Assembly: GCA_013115125.1 (NCBI GenBank)
Contig: JABANN010000026.1
Span: 1 to 64,000, forward strand
DNA: 64,000 nt
Reading direction: 5' to 3'
Origin: Perkinsus olseni
Lineage: Eukaryota > Perkinsozoa > Perkinsida
Shown here: piece by piece, positions 22,969 through 34,848 of the stretch
How the letters are laid out: each line of letters opens with the position of its first letter
Numbering within the stretch: the stretch's first letter is position 1
Position numbers and translations under genes: made by a program
The notes under the pieces: model-generated
Seen by the model: the letters and a program-made list of their open reading frames with translations, nothing else
The model's database searches: none
Told to the model about the DNA's origin: nothing

Positions 22969-24412
22969 GCTAATATTCACCATCTCGTTAGTCTTAGTGT
23001 TGTGGCTCTAGCCGTCCTCTGGCTATGCCTCAAAACCTTCTGTTTCCCGCAGCTCAGCATTGCATTAGTGGAAACTTCGACTGGGGGATCCGCCGAGTGC
23101 CTGTCACCGATTGAGCGATGGACTTGTCGCAGGTGTCTCATTTCCCGTCAACTTGAGTGGAGTCGTGATGGCTCTTGTGTCATTCTGAGTCCCTCAGTTA
23201 AGATACCGATGCCTTTAAGTACGGCGGGCTCAACTCGTTTGGGCGAGTCCAAGCAAGCGCACTCGTAATCTCAGGAATGCGCAGAGACACCTGGTGCATC
23301 GCATCCGGCGTTCTTGTGTTCATAATCCATTCAAGCAAGCAATTAGCGTCGCCGGGCCATAGGCAGGACTAGATCGTTGAAGTCACAAGCTCATTCGTGA
23401 GTCGTGAACCGCGACTCAGTACGGTGACTGCGTGGGTGATGCCTCGTGTCTAACCGTATAAGGAGGCTCGGCTTCTTAGCTGCCACGAGTAAACCGAAGT
23501 CTTGACAGCACTACAACTTCTGCTAGTCAGGGAATGAATAGCGGACTACCACCAATTGAGTCCTCTTCCAACGTTGTTGGTCGACTGTCTGTCGCAAATG
23601 CCCATGGGCCAGTCGCGACGCTCCCGAATGGTGAATGGGGCGATCAGAATCCAACCACTGAGATGGCTACGATTTTCCCTAATCTGCTCTAAATGGAACT
23701 GCACCACTTCCCGTGAAAGCTCGACAAGCAAACAGGCAAGAATAACAGAATCGCCAGGCAAGATGGACAATACACTGGCAGCATCGACAAGTGCCAACAG
23801 AAGTTTTACAGCGCGTTAGTGAACGTGTAGTAGCACACAATCGACCGCGTCAGTACTAGCATCATATAATATGCGAGGGCTCCGTATCAGTGATGCAGTG
23901 TCGCCCAACGTAGTGATCTTCTTTGACCAGCCACGTGTCATTGACCTGGGCGTCAAGGGTGAGGCTTGGTTTCGCAGTGTCCTTTCATCAGCGCTGTGTC
24001 AATCTTGTCTGTGTATTGTTTGTCTCGGTTGCAGTACTGTCATTTCCTTGTCTGTTGACTTGCCGAACTAGCACGAATATGGTGTACTGGCGCTAGAACG
24101 CTGGACCACCCTATTCCATGTCTCCTCGGTCTTGCTTGGGAGTGTGGGAAGAGGGTTTCGCTTGGAGATGCCCAAGTCGACACAAAAACCTAACTCTCAC
24201 TCCGCTATAAGCCGAGATTTCGTGTTGAAAATGTGCACATCCGTGTGCTTGACGGCCGCGGGACTTGTAGCCGTGAACAGTCCCTCTCCCTGATCCTCGC
24301 CGAGACGGTCACGTGAGGAGGACGCTCTCTTTCCATTATTCTCCACTGGGGAATCTCCAGACGAAGTCATGGCGTAGCGTGTTCGTCGTAGTTCCCATCC
24401 CCCGGTTTATAA
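22969..24412. other. Spacer between tandem family copies 2 and 3
   Basis: Mostly without supportable genes. A minus-strand open frame at 23546-23817 is listed separately. Confidence 0.4.
23546..23817 (-). CDS. Possible coding fragment, unrecognised
   Basis: Open for about 90 codons on the minus strand with protein-like composition (VDAASVLSILPGDSVILACL, then VVQFHLEQIRENRSHLSGWI). An internal ATG lies at 23797. No flanking exon is evident, so it may be an exon or remnant of a decayed gene. Not recognised. Confidence 0.3.
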
Positions 24413-25406
24413 ATGTTGTTCTGCGATCGTCGTAGTGCTCTCACTTTGGACCTCCGTCTGATGGATTCCCTGTGGTTGAGGAAGGATTGCAATGTTGGGC
24501 CGATGGTGGAACTACAATCCGTCATACAGGAGTTCATCGGCCCCGACAGCCACCAGACTTCCTTGGACTGCTTCACTGAGACCTTCCACATCGCCAAGAA
24601 GCCAGACGCCTTCATCGTCCGTAACGGTGAGCTCATCGGTATCTACATCGAGGAGGAGAGAATAACATTGAGGTCTGTCCTGGAGAATAACCGATTCGTT
24701 ATGGAGCTCGATCCACCCTGCCCGAAAGGCTCCTTCATCGACTTCTCTGCCGACGAGGACCGTCTAACCGCGTTCGACAGGAAGGCCAACAGACTGTATC
24801 TTTATGATCTCGGGAAGGGGCGGTGCACCAGTGTCGTGGAGATCAGAGGGCTGGTATTCTGAGAACCGCTTCTTCGTGTGCTTCATCCTCAAGGAGGACA
24901 TGTCGCTGTACGATTGTGAGATTTGAGAAGGCTCCTGGTCATCCCAGACTAGGAACCTCATTACATATACCGCGATGAGTGGCGCCTGGAGCATTGTCGA
25001 TATGAGTTGTTCCTGGTCAGCCGCTCATCTGGAAGTTGATATCGTCTGTGGTGACGGCTTTTATTACGATTACCGCTCGTTGGTCTTCGATGAATCCCCA
25101 CGCCCTCGAATTGTGATTGATATATGGAGAGATATGCTACAGTATACGGGCGAGGGGGGGAGCATGGCCAGCTCAGTTTACTTCGTCAGCCACAAGTGCG
25201 TCTTATTGAGCTATTTGAACGATAAAAACAAAGTGTCGTGGACACTTAGAACTCTCGACAGTAGCAATAAGGTATTATTGCCCATTCCTGAAGCATCGAC
25301 TGTTCTAGGCGCTGGGTGCTTGCCTCACGGCATACTATACACCATCGAAGCGGATAAGGAGGCGCCTGCCGCTTGCACCATTCGACTCCTCCATCGCTAT
25401 CAGTGA
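24413..25406 (+). pseudogene. Tandem family copy 3, disabled
   Basis: Begins like copies 1 and 2 (MLFCDRRSALTLDLRLMD) but is broken. Against copy 2 it has a net loss of 32 nt just after 24850, where copy 2 has 40 nt and copy 3 has 8, shifting the frame to a stop at 24860-24862. About 60 nt further on, the original frame also carries a TGA (near 24924) where copy 2 has a sense codon. Homology continues to the family's end (IRLLHRYQ) at 25406, and a secondary frame from 24975 is open to there. The two independent lesions argue for a pseudogene rather than an intron. Confidence 0.8.
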
Positions 25407-25828
25407 GAAGGATCTCGTTATCTTTTTCCTAACACAAGTCTAGCTTGCGTTGTTAAGTATGATAGCATCATAGAGCCAAGCGCGACCGCATCATGAGGTC
25501 TCTATAGTATCATGACATGATAATCATGTCCGATGACAAGGCCATCACGAGCCATGCAAACTGTACAACACAAGTCGATCGAAACCCTAGAAACGTGAAT
25601 TCAGAAACGTGGACTTGGATCATGATAAGCGGACTGCTACCGTACGGGAATAGAGCACTTCGTGATGACCCAGCAAGAAACCTGACAGGAATGCGTAAAA
25701 GTAAGCGCTATATACAGCTCTGACCTGAGGTGGGCCCGACGCTACTCATGCTCCATTCAATGGCGCCAGTCCTCTTTAGAGTACCCAGAGCAAGTACCAC
25801 CTGCAACGAACACGCATGCACTTACGCT
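25407..25828. other. Spacer
   Basis: No gene supported. It contains the 3' flanks of the copy 3 pseudogene and of the minus-strand methyltransferase. Confidence 0.5.
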
Positions 25829-27452
25829 CTACCAATCTGTTAACACCATCTGTTCGCTCGCTTTGTCCTCTGCTCGAGACACTAAAGGCGTATGCAACAC
25901 TAGTAGTCCTCCCTTGGCCACCACCCCTGCCGCTGCCTCGACTTTCTTATGCAAACTGAGAGCCGCCACCGAATTAGAGGCAGGGATATCACAGTATTCT
26001 GATACCCCTCAGCAGAGGCAACCAGCTCCCGTCCGAGCTGACCAAATGCGACTCTTTCCCTTTTCTTGATTTCTGGATACGCGTGCAGGATGACGACGTC
26101 GAAGGAGAGCCTGGAGGCGGCCATCGCCTCGAGCTCATTCTCAATGTCGTTCCTCAGGAGTGTTGAAACCTGAGCCCCGAACGAAGCCTCGCGAGCCTTG
26201 AGCTGGGCTATCGAAAAACTCTTGATACCACAACAAGCCGCGGCGGCCAGATCCCGAGACCTTACCTTATCATCCACTTCATTGATCTTAGCATTAGCTT
26301 CAGCATACCGGACAGCTTTGACGGACTCGTCCAGCATGACCACCTCGTTCGCCGCACCCTCCTTGGCTGCTCTGATGCCCCAGCCGCCGTAGCCACAAGA
26401 GATGTCGAGAACAGTTCGGCCCTTGACAGACTGAGCAACAGCGAGGGCTAGTGGGGCTCCTCTGGGGTTCCACTCACCTGTAGCACACGTTGTCGCATAT
26501 CAGCTTCATCGAAGGGCCACATACTCCGATGAGGGACGTCCATGAGGGGTAGCTGGAAATGCGTGCCGCCCTCGATAACGTAGGCGCATTGGAGTGTGCC
26601 TTCACTGCCTCGTTCTAGTGTAGTAGCGAACTCCTGAAGCGAGGCACCAGCGAGGCATCACCTGGCGGGCTAGAATATCCCGCACTATGTCTGCTACGGA
26701 TATGGTACGTCTTAGCAGCCTATGAGAGTCAAGGTTTCGGGGCAAGCATTGGAAGGCGTTACCACTCATGGCGAGCAGGAAAGAGAGGTCCATAAGACGA
26801 ACCTTCCCATCAGCGCCATGCCGCTCCTTCCGCCAGTTCATTTTATGCACAACCACGGCCTTGGTGTCGAGCACTCTGTCACAGACTTCCTCTCGAACAA
26901 TCGAGTCCCACGGGAACTCCTCACCATATGTGTCGTACCTGTCCAGGGCGGCTGATCGACTGTCCTGTGGATGCATTAGTCACTTGAAGACGAGTATGCT
27001 GCCCCCTCCATCATCCTCAGCCACTCGTAGTAGATCGCAGGTGATGCCGGGTAGACCATCAGCCTCGGCAGCAATAAGTCGACCGCAGCGGTCCCGAGAC
27101 ATGCTGGGCAGCTGTAAACTGCGTGCCACCGCCCGATGGGCTCGACGTCGGAGTAGTTTCTGACAATATACTATGCAGGGAAGGGCTCCAACCAGCATCA
27201 TCACACGGAGACACGTATGGAGTCAGAAGGCTTACGAAAGTGGAGCCTAGCAAGATAGTAGCTTACTGTTATATACTCCTCCATAGTAGAGGAGGATGCC
27301 TGCTGCTGTGGTGGTGTACTCCTTGTTAGCACTCGTATTGGTATAGAGCTTGAACGGTTGAGGATACCCAACCCCAGGTCCACGCCATCAGGCGCTAGCA
27401 GCCTAACTATGGAGCCTGGAGGGAGGGGGTTCAACTCCTTTATGTTCTCTAT
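25829..27452 (-). CDS. PUA-domain class I RNA methyltransferase, RlmI-like
   Basis: RlmI-type enzymes methylate large-subunit rRNA in bacteria and have PUA, EEHEE and Rossmann domains. On the minus strand: a PUA block in the exon from 27452 (GSIVRLLAPDGVDLGLGILN…IPIRVLT); a basic segment (QKLLRRRAHRAVARSLQLP) followed by AAEADGLPGITCDLLRV near 27.0-27.2 kb; an exon ending 26662 with REEVCDRVLDTKAVV; exons 26633-26525, 26477-26043 and 25998-25829. The Rossmann core is plain: WNPRGAPLALAVAQS, TVLDISCGYGGWGIRAA (SAM motif I), EVVMLDESVKAVRYAEANA (motif II), FDVVIL, and GVVAKGGLLVLHTPL. The motif after FDVVIL reads HAYPEIKK rather than the usual DPP, and the SCS-like segment after GGLLV lacks the usual Cys. 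The 5' end upstream of 27452 is not resolved. Confidence 0.75.
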
Positions 27453-27599
27453 CTGAACACCAGCACCACATCTTCAATATGGGCATTGACAGAGCAAGCA
27501 GGAAAGAACGGCTTTTCACTACAATAGTGTCACTTGAGATAATCCTGCTGCTACCACAGCTTTGGAACGGAGCGAGACAACGACTCAGGGGACCAGCAC

Positions 27600-29779
27600 C
27601 GTGGTATCGAGGCGGCTAATGTACCTCAGGCCAGTAGACCCAGGGATGTCCTGACTCGGTGAGGCGTTGGGGCATGGGGTAGCTTGACTTCACCGAATTC
27701 TTGCGTACCCGGGCGATGGGTAGAGGTGAAGAGAGTGAGGCTAGACAGCGACGTGCCGCTGCGTACGGTGATGGAGAAGTATGTAGCACAGCGGGTAGTA
27801 TCATGGTTGGAACTGGGGAGACGATAGCTGGCCATCAGAAGCTGTATCACGGCGTAGGGGATACTCTCCACTACCGTATTGCGGCTGTGGTTGTAGCATA
27901 AAGTCAGCGCCGCAGAAGCAGCGCTGTGCTTGCACTCTCAAGTTGAGAACTCAAGTATGTAACGCCATCGAGGGTCTGGACGAGGTTACATACAGAGAGA
28001 GCTCAGTGAGTGGCTATTGAGGCCTAACTGCATCTGAGCTGGTGCCAAAAGAACAGGTGCTGCCGACGGGCCCTCCCCAGCTGCCCTCACACTACCTGAT
28101 GACTGGAAATATGCTAACACAACCCGAATCATCTCACAAAACAGTAGACGCCTTGATGCTTATAATCGACGGTAGGGTGGGAGCCTTAGAGGGATCCTTA
28201 ACAACCACCATGAGCACCTCCACCAGATCGACTCTACCAAGCGTCGAGAGCTCGGCTGCAACACCAGCCGGCAGCTGCCGCGTGTACGGCCGTATGGTGG
28301 GGAACTCCTCCTTCGACAAGAGCTCTGAGCTACTAAGGATTTCCATCGCCTTCTTGTAGTGTTCTCGATGGTGCAGGAATAGCCACATCATCTGCTGCTC
28401 CGACCAGCATCGTCGGACCACTTCAACCGCCTCCTGACAACAGATCAAATGGGGAGACGGCATCGACCAGGAGTGCCACTCCTATCCTGGCATGAATAAC
28501 ATCGGCATGATGCCACCGGTAACGGAGGTGTAACAGCTAGCCTCTTACCGGTCTCTGGCTGCCATCAACAATGAGGCTAGCAATAGCCTCTACACACGAG
28601 TCACGATCCAAGCTCCGGAGCAGAGGACTGCTGCTAGTAGTAGTAGTAGTAGTAGTAGAAGTACACCTGTATCAAACACAGTCGTATAAAGGCATAACTG
28701 ACGGCATGCCTCACTCGGCGTTAAACTTGCTCATTCCATCCAGGTTGGGAAGGCAACGGGACACATCGCCTGAGGAAGGGCTTCAGGGGCCTCTCAGCAA
28801 CGGCGACACCGTACCATCGCGCTCTGATGCCTCGAAGCAGCTGTAGTAGAACGCAGCTGCTGCTGGTGCGGCCCCAGTGGTGGTCGACGAAGCCATACCA
28901 AGCTGCGAGTACTGTATTGGCGTTGAAGACTGATGAACCCGACAGAGCATGTTAGAGGGGGAAAGGGAATAATTCAAGACAGGGCCATTTGCACCCAGTA
29001 ATGGAGGCCTCCCCGTTCAGTGATATGGGCTGATATATCGTTGAAGGCCTCGGCACTCACCCGATTCCGAGAATCAACAACGAGGCCAGCCCTGATAAGG
29101 AGGGGAAAAGATGGTACTGGACAAGGGTGTCGTTGGCAGTACCTTCGCAGTGCACCTTCTAGTCGACTCAAATGGACCTCTGAGCGGGACTTCCGCCCTA
29201 GACCGTGATAATCTAGGAGTTTAGTAACGAGAGCAAACCTGAGGCGGGGGGCGTCGCTACTGGGGCCTTGGGGACCATGGATAGGGTGATAAAGTGTCCC
29301 GAGTCGTAACGGGCATGGTTTAATTCACTCTATGTAGGAGCGTCAGAGGACTGCGATCGGATGGGAGCCGCCCGTACTAGCTGCTACTTATGAAAACCAT
29401 CAGGTGGTGCACTGTAGGCGTGCCAGAAGTCCTTCATGTCCTCCCGCGTCCAATCGGTGTCGGGTAGGGGTTTGAGGCCTTCAGTGATGAATTCAAAACG
29501 TTCGCCTGTAGTGTTCAGTGGGTTGCATACCTGATCATCATCACAATGCATCAATCTCGCGAGGGCAGCCACCATTGGACGATCGGCGGGTGTTGGGCAG
29601 CCGAAACGCGCACTTGAAGATACCATCTCAGGAAGACGAGGAGCGTAAAGGATCACCGGTAAACTCTCTCTTGACAACGTTCAAAAGTAGCATGAAAGCA
29701 GCCAATTCTGAAGCGCGCACACGCGGGAATTTAGGGCGACTTGAGGCGTCGAAGGAGATTTCGATTAAGGAGGCTGTCA
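27600..29779 (-). CDS. Unrecognised multi-exon gene(s)
   Basis: Several exon-like minus-strand segments: an ATG at 29779 opening into SLIEISFDASSRPKFPRVRA; a segment near 29400-29590 (ADRPMVAALARLMHC, then DTDWTREDMKDFWHAYSAPP); 28974-29220 (SRLEGALRRYCQRHPCPVPS … AGLVVDSRNRVSAEAFNDI); 28783-28930 (STPIQYSQLGMASSTTTGAA); 28560-28625 (SLDRDSCVEAIASLIVDGSQ, then a GTAAGA donor); and 28134-28480 (QEAVEVVRRCWSEQQMMWLF … HHREHYKKAMEILSSSELLS). The last looks alpha-helical and loosely recalls helical-repeat vesicle-tethering subunits, but I cannot assign it. An (AGT)n microsatellite is at 28632-28660. One or two genes could be present. Confidence 0.4.
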
Positions 29780-30955
29780 TCCACAAGTGAGAGTAAACAG
29801 TTAGGAGAGAAGGAGGGCGGCATCGAACTCTCCCACTGCCATATTATACTCTCGACATAGTATACTTTTCGGGCTTATGATGACGAGAACAATTTCAAGA
29901 TGTACAGATACCGAGTAGGGCGAAGGTCTCGAGGTGAGTCTAGCTACTAGCATGCAGAATGCAAACCGTAGGAGCCGCCATAGGAGAGGTCATGACAATG
30001 TTACTCGAGAAGTAAGGGAGGGCGATGAGAACGCAGTGGCCACTGGTCGGGGTAAGCGAAACAATACACAATTCCGAATCACTCAATTGGTCGTTGAACA
30101 CGCCTTGGAACCATTCCGCCAAGGTTCGATTCTCGTTATATTACCGCCACCACATACCGCGACTGGGATGACGCGGAAGGCCTATTGATGTCGATTGTGA
30201 TGGAGTCGTCCATTATGATGTTGATCCAGATAAAAAACCTACGCCCGGAGAACGTCAATGGCCTAGGCTGATAGCAGTCTCGAAGCCTTGTAGCACGACC
30301 ACCGACGCGGTCGGTCTCGAGAGGCGAGCAATATAGCGTGCAAGAATGCATTGGACGTGAACTTTGTTACCCTACACCTCCCGAAGAGAGCGACCGAACC
30401 GAAGGCCCGGCTCTCAGGCATTACAACTTTAACACAATGCGGTAAACAATACCCATTCCCAAACCAACAGTCTTGGTCCAACACAAGCCCCGCGTGGCCG
30501 ATGTGCGCAGATATCGATCAGTTGGGCGCGCGCGATTGCCGCGCATTATCGGCGCAGGACTCGGTCGAACGACGGGTCGTGCCTGTTTCGAAGGCATGGA
30601 GGTATCAAATAATCCCATGAATATGTCTGTGGCTAGTTCTTGTCGGAACTGGCATTTGAAAGCTTGGATTTACATTGGTAGGTGAAGCCACGGAGCCAAC
30701 GAGGATGAATAAACCTACCTCAAGTTGGAAGAATTTTAGGGTGAAGGGGGGAAGATACACAATAGGTCGTCATCCACGCTATTACGGATTGAGAATCAGC
30801 GCTGTTTTCTGAGAATGGAAGGCCGTCTTTCAAGTGTGAAGCGCCCTCCACCTGTGGCTGTCCCCTCAGGGATATCGGGGCAAGGTAGTACATATTGAGA
30901 GGAGCGGGCGTGTGAAGTCCTCTAAGTAGCGCATCCATCCTTCTCGCTAGGTCCG
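29780..30955. other. Poorly resolved stretch with isolated open segments
   Basis: Two plus-strand segments look protein-like: 30178-30336 (PIDVDCDGVVHYDVDPDKKP … ending at TAG) and about 30470-30685 (VQHKPRVADVRRYRSVGRAR …). Neither is recognised and no convincing exon chain could be built. Confidence 0.3.
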
Positions 30956-31703
30956 GTGGAATCATCCTCGATCACTAGTACCGCCTCCCAGCCTCGGACC
31001 CCCGACCGTCGCCCGCGAGTTATTGAAGAGACGATAGCCTCTCGTGATGCCTCACGTAGCCATGTTATTGTTATTCGCAGTGGACGTGCGTTTTTAGTGG
31101 ACACCCCTCACAGCATGATTCTGACACCTCTAGCTGTGGATACTAGCTCACAACCACCACAAAGCCTTACAGGTAGTTTTTACTAGGCCAGGGTCGGACA
31201 AACGGTTCCATCAGAGCTACGGGAACTTCTGCTGGTCTACCGTCGTGATTTGAGGGTATTGAGGAATCAGCTGGGGGCGGTTATGGAGGAAAACGATGAG
31301 CTGAGGTGAGTCGCTGGTGGCGTGGTTCCACGTGCTCCGAGGTGAACGTCAGGCGCGATCTCAAGGCGGAGCGACAGGTGAACGGGGAGCTGAGCGATAA
31401 GTGTGAGAGGATGCGGCAAGAGGTCTCTTCTATGCAGGATGTAATAGTGGTACTAACGCGATGCATAGCATTGGAATTTTATAGACTTTGGAGAGCGAGC
31501 GAGTAACCCATTTATGTCGTCTTATTCAATGGCGTGGTGCGGTATCGATAAGGAACCCTCTGTTGTTGTTGGATATGGCTCGGAGGAGATATGCCACTAC
31601 CGTTAATACGACTGATGATTATGATGAGAATGGTCCTCGGGCTGCCACTTGGAAGATGTCTTTGGGACCGGTGTCTCTGCGGATCACGTGTAAGTGGGCT
31701 TAG
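30956..31703 (+). CDS. Small coiled-coil protein, unrecognised
   Basis: A start at ATG 30956 gives a Ser/Thr/Arg-rich N-terminus (ESSSITSTASQPRTPDRRPR). Exons near 31205-31307 (ELRELLLVYRRDLRVLRNQL … MEENDEL) and 31340-31450 (DLKAERQVNGELSDKCERMR … QEVSSMQDVIV) encode strong heptad-repeat coiled coil, each ending at a GT donor. A later segment near 31560-31690 (LDMARRRYATTVNTTDDYDE) may be the C-terminal exon. Exon joints are approximate. Confidence 0.45.
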
Positions 31704-32240
31704 GAAGAAGCCATCAAAGGTTGAAGCTTGAAAGATACAGAATAGGTTAGGTTGGAGAACCAATGGTCTCCAGTCGAATGTTAGCATTTCACTATAATTT
31801 GGTCGTAATTTGCAAGTAGTAAGAACAATTCACACTGTGATCGACCTTGTTCCATTTATAGCGACGCCTAGCAAAGATCTGCCTGAACAAAGGTGTGCTT
31901 AAGACCGCACGCGGAAGATTCAGGGCGGGGTTCGTCGGGAGTGCAAAGGGGGTCTACCTATTGCGGTCCATTTATCGTCACGTGTGTTACTGTAGTAAAT
32001 AGTATTTTTTCTATTCATCTTGTGTTGGGTCGCAGCCGCAGCAACAGTCTTCTGAAAGTTGGTGGTGCATTAGATGAAGTGCCTCGAGAAGGGTAGCCGA
32101 CGATCCGGATTCACCACGCCTTGTCAACGTAGCAGAGCATCCTAGGGTGGCCTCAAGTATCTTCTTCGTGGGTATCATAGGTTGGCCTGTGTAGACCTAG
32201 AGTAAATGGCCTATAGGACTGATAGTATTGGGTAACGACG
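31704..32240. other. Spacer, nothing supported
   Basis: Only short frames without splice context. Confidence 0.4.
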
Positions 32241-32948
32241 ATGCTAGCGTTCTTGGGGGCCGATTTCCTTTTGATGGGAAACTACTTGACTACAGCGGAG
32301 CGATGCAACTATTGTCTGGGTATCCGCACGAAGCAAAGTAGTGACTTTGGCCCGTTGAAGATAGCCAGGCTGGACCAGAAACGGACGGAGGAAGTAGGTA
32401 CAGCCGTCAGACTGGTCATGTGACGACCCTTCAGTTTCTGACCGCCACCAGCACTCCGGTTGTCGAAGCAGTCGTACTGGTGTGCGAGTCCGAGGTGGGT
32501 GCTTTTGGTCTGTCCGAGGTGGACAATGGACGCAGGTTCAATCCCCGGTGCCGGCAACTACGCCTCGATCGCCTCAGAACAGTGGTTCTGAAGTCGTGAA
32601 TCTTTCGAGTGAGTAAGTATTGAAGGGTGATCCGTTCGAAGGTCGTCTTGCATCACTTAACTATCTCAGATTGCAAAGCATCGCTCCGTCTCCTCCCAGT
32701 GGGTTCAGAGATGGTGACGAGGTGAGGTCTCCCAACTGTATCGTTACATTGGTAGCGCTCATCACGACCATCTCCTTGCAGCCCTCGTGTGTGTCGCCAA
32801 TTCCACTACAACAGGAGGAGGAGGAGCCTGTGGTGGAAGGGGCGGGGATGGCCTCGCCCGAAGTGGTCGGCTTAGACCGACATGAGGATAGCGATGACGA
32901 TCCGGAGAACACCCCTTCTAAGGTGGGCCGCGGGCCTATTCTTGACTG
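32241..32948 (+). CDS. Unrecognised multi-exon gene with an acidic C-terminus
   Basis: ATG 32241 opens MLAFLGADFLLMGNYLTTAE with a Cys pair (ERCNYC) and runs to a GTAGGT donor at 32395 (…QKRTEE). After CTTCAG at 32440 an exon reads FLTATSTPVVEAVVLVCESE and GAFGLSEVDNGRRFNPRC. A further exon ends with GFRDGDE before a GTGAGG donor at about 32722, and the last exon (about 32815-32948) is Glu/Asp-rich (EEEEPVVEGAG … EDSDDDPENTPSK), ending in TGA. The joint near 32600 is not resolved. Not recognised. Confidence 0.45.
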
Positions 32949-33490
32949 AGTAGTGCATCTCTCGATGCTCGCCGTACGCACAGGAGATGCTATGACTTTT
33001 CTCTCGGTCGAATCCTTCGACGGTTTCGTTCATTCTCGTCGACACTGGCATAGCAGCGGTGTACCCTTTCCGAGAGGGCGTGCACTGTGCCACTTGAAGG
33101 CCATTGCAGTCTGATCTGCATCTCAGTCTTTGATGCCGTTATCGGCTTCCTCTAGTCGAGGCCGTCTGTCTAGCACCACCCCTCGAAGTCGGTCGCTGCT
33201 GTATAGAGGCTCGGAGGCAACGTCATTGAGTGGGTGGGGGGAGGGCATCAGCATTTGTTCCGTGAGGTGTGACGTGCTCGATAAGCACGTTTGATGAGCC
33301 CTGTTCAACCGCTAGGATGCAGGTTTACCAAGCTTGATGCTTGTCACAGGCCGGACTGGGCAGCAGCCTCCCTGTGTGAATTGCAGTAGCCAGTGGTAGT
33401 AGAAGTTGGATATGGCCTAGATAACAGGGCGTTTTCTTATACAAATATCACCTCTAACGGCCGTTGCTCTGAGTGATGGACGCTCATCTT
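32949..33490. other. Stretch without an assigned gene
   Basis: A minus-strand open frame at 33123-33308 has protein-like composition but no recognisable partner exons. A 7-bp-arm hairpin (ACGTGCT/AGCACGT, 5-nt loop) is at 33272-33290, a size expected by chance. Confidence 0.35.
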
Positions 33491-33495
33491 CCCTT

Positions 33496-33872
33496 CAGTA
33501 ACATCGGAGTACTCCCTCTCGTCATCAGCGGCTGCCTACTTCTCTACAGAGCTGGGCCTCGGTATGCCTGGCTCGGGCGCATCGCTGTTGGGTGCTGTAG
33601 CCAACATCAAGCTTAAAGGCTGGGTACAGAGGAATAAGGGGGGATATTGGGATAGGTGGAAGTGGTAGGCACGCCTGGACGGCCCCGAGCTGCTCCATCG
33701 GGCTGCACTCAAACCTGTTGGGTCGTAACATCAGCATGGTGTACACTGCCAGGTGCTTCGCCGTCTTCATCAGCAATGACGGTAGTAACTGCAGTAGACT
33801 CAGCCTCTGGCGTACTGACCGGGACTTCGAGGACCGTCTAGTGAATGCATTGTCAAGCTGCATGCCATGGTA
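33496..33872 (+). CDS. Possible exons of an unrecognised gene
   Basis: Two plus-strand segments look coding: about 33496-33668 (SSSAAAYFSTELGLGMPGSG … GAVANIKLKGW) and about 33668-33872 (SIGLHSNLLGRNISMVYTAR … SRLSLWRTDRDFEDRLVNAL, stop). They lie in different frames, so an intron or two genes is implied. Not recognised. Confidence 0.3.
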
Positions 33873-34320
33873 GGCCTCTCTTGCTCTATCTTGATCTCTT
33901 GTATTTCCTCAACGCCATCGTTACTCTCTCTTAGTGACTCGTTCTCCTTCGGACAGCATGGCAAACATGTGGTATGCGAGTCTGATTGGGGACGGGTGTT
34001 GGTGATATTCGATCATGAAGGGAACCGGTGTGTGAAGATACGGTAGGTCTGAGCGCAGGGCTGAGGGGATTGCTGGTTGAGCTTATGTGATGGTGGCTGC
34101 TAGGAAATGCTCGTGGTTAGATTACAAGAACTCTAGAGATGGTTAGAATCGTGGATGTGTCCTACTAGTCGCCACCTTACTTGCATCATCTCGGCAGATC
34201 ATCATGCCGGTTGAATTCTCGCTTTTTATCGAAAACACTGAGTATAGATCGAGGTTCTGTGCGACACAGACCGGCTCGCGGTATCTACCCCGTTGTTGTT
34301 CATTGGCGGTCCACTAATGA

Positions 34321-34752
34321 TCAACAACGGAGTCCAATACTAGTGGAAAGCGGTGCTGAGGGTCGGGGAGGGCTGTCACTAAATCGGACTCGGGTCGAGA
34401 GGTTAGGCAGTGCTGCCATAGCTTTTCGGGAATGGATGAAAGATAGAGCTATTGGAAGCCCAGACAGATAACAACTTCGGAGGTGCACGTGAGAAATGGG
34501 CACACCGGTAAACTGTTGAAGCCTCTTTTTACCACGAATATGTCTTACCCCGGTTCTCATTGACCGCTCACTATTCCCCTTTCTCGACCCATCTGTATTC
34601 ACCAAGTCCCCAGGGGTGATGGGTATATGAGAGGGTACCCGTATATCCAACAGTGAATACTTAGCCTTAGTGATAATTCTCGTGCTCTCTGTAAGGTGCA
34701 AAGAGCCCAAGTCCTCCCCTCTTACCACTACTGCATGGTTCGATACTATCAA
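34321..34752 (-). CDS. Possible single-exon gene, unrecognised
   Basis: A 143-codon minus-strand frame from ATG 34752 (MIVSNHAVVVRGEDLGSLHL). Composition is plausible at the N-terminus and Ser/Pro/Arg-rich at the end. Divergent from the small membrane protein starting at 34849. A plus frame across the same DNA (34181-34471) is a competing reading. Confidence 0.3.
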   Translation of the reverse strand: MIVSNHAVVVRGEDLGSLHLTESTRIITKAKYSLLDIRVPSHIPITPGDLVNTDGSRKGNSERSMRTGVRHIRGKKRLQQFTGVPISHVHLRSCYLSGLPIALSFIHSRKAMAALPNLSTRVRFSDSPPRPSAPLSTSIGLRC

Positions 34753-34848
34753 GTCTATAAACTAAGCGCCCATTGTTATATTTGCTATTCATGATTTTGA
34801 GACTTTGTTCTCTTTTCTGCAGAGCTCCCTTGAGCACTTGCGTAGTCA

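Noticed and set aside
32460-32580. tRNA-like GGTTCAATCCCC
   Set aside because: No T-stem pairing and no other arms; the bases are codons of an exon (NGRRFNPRC).
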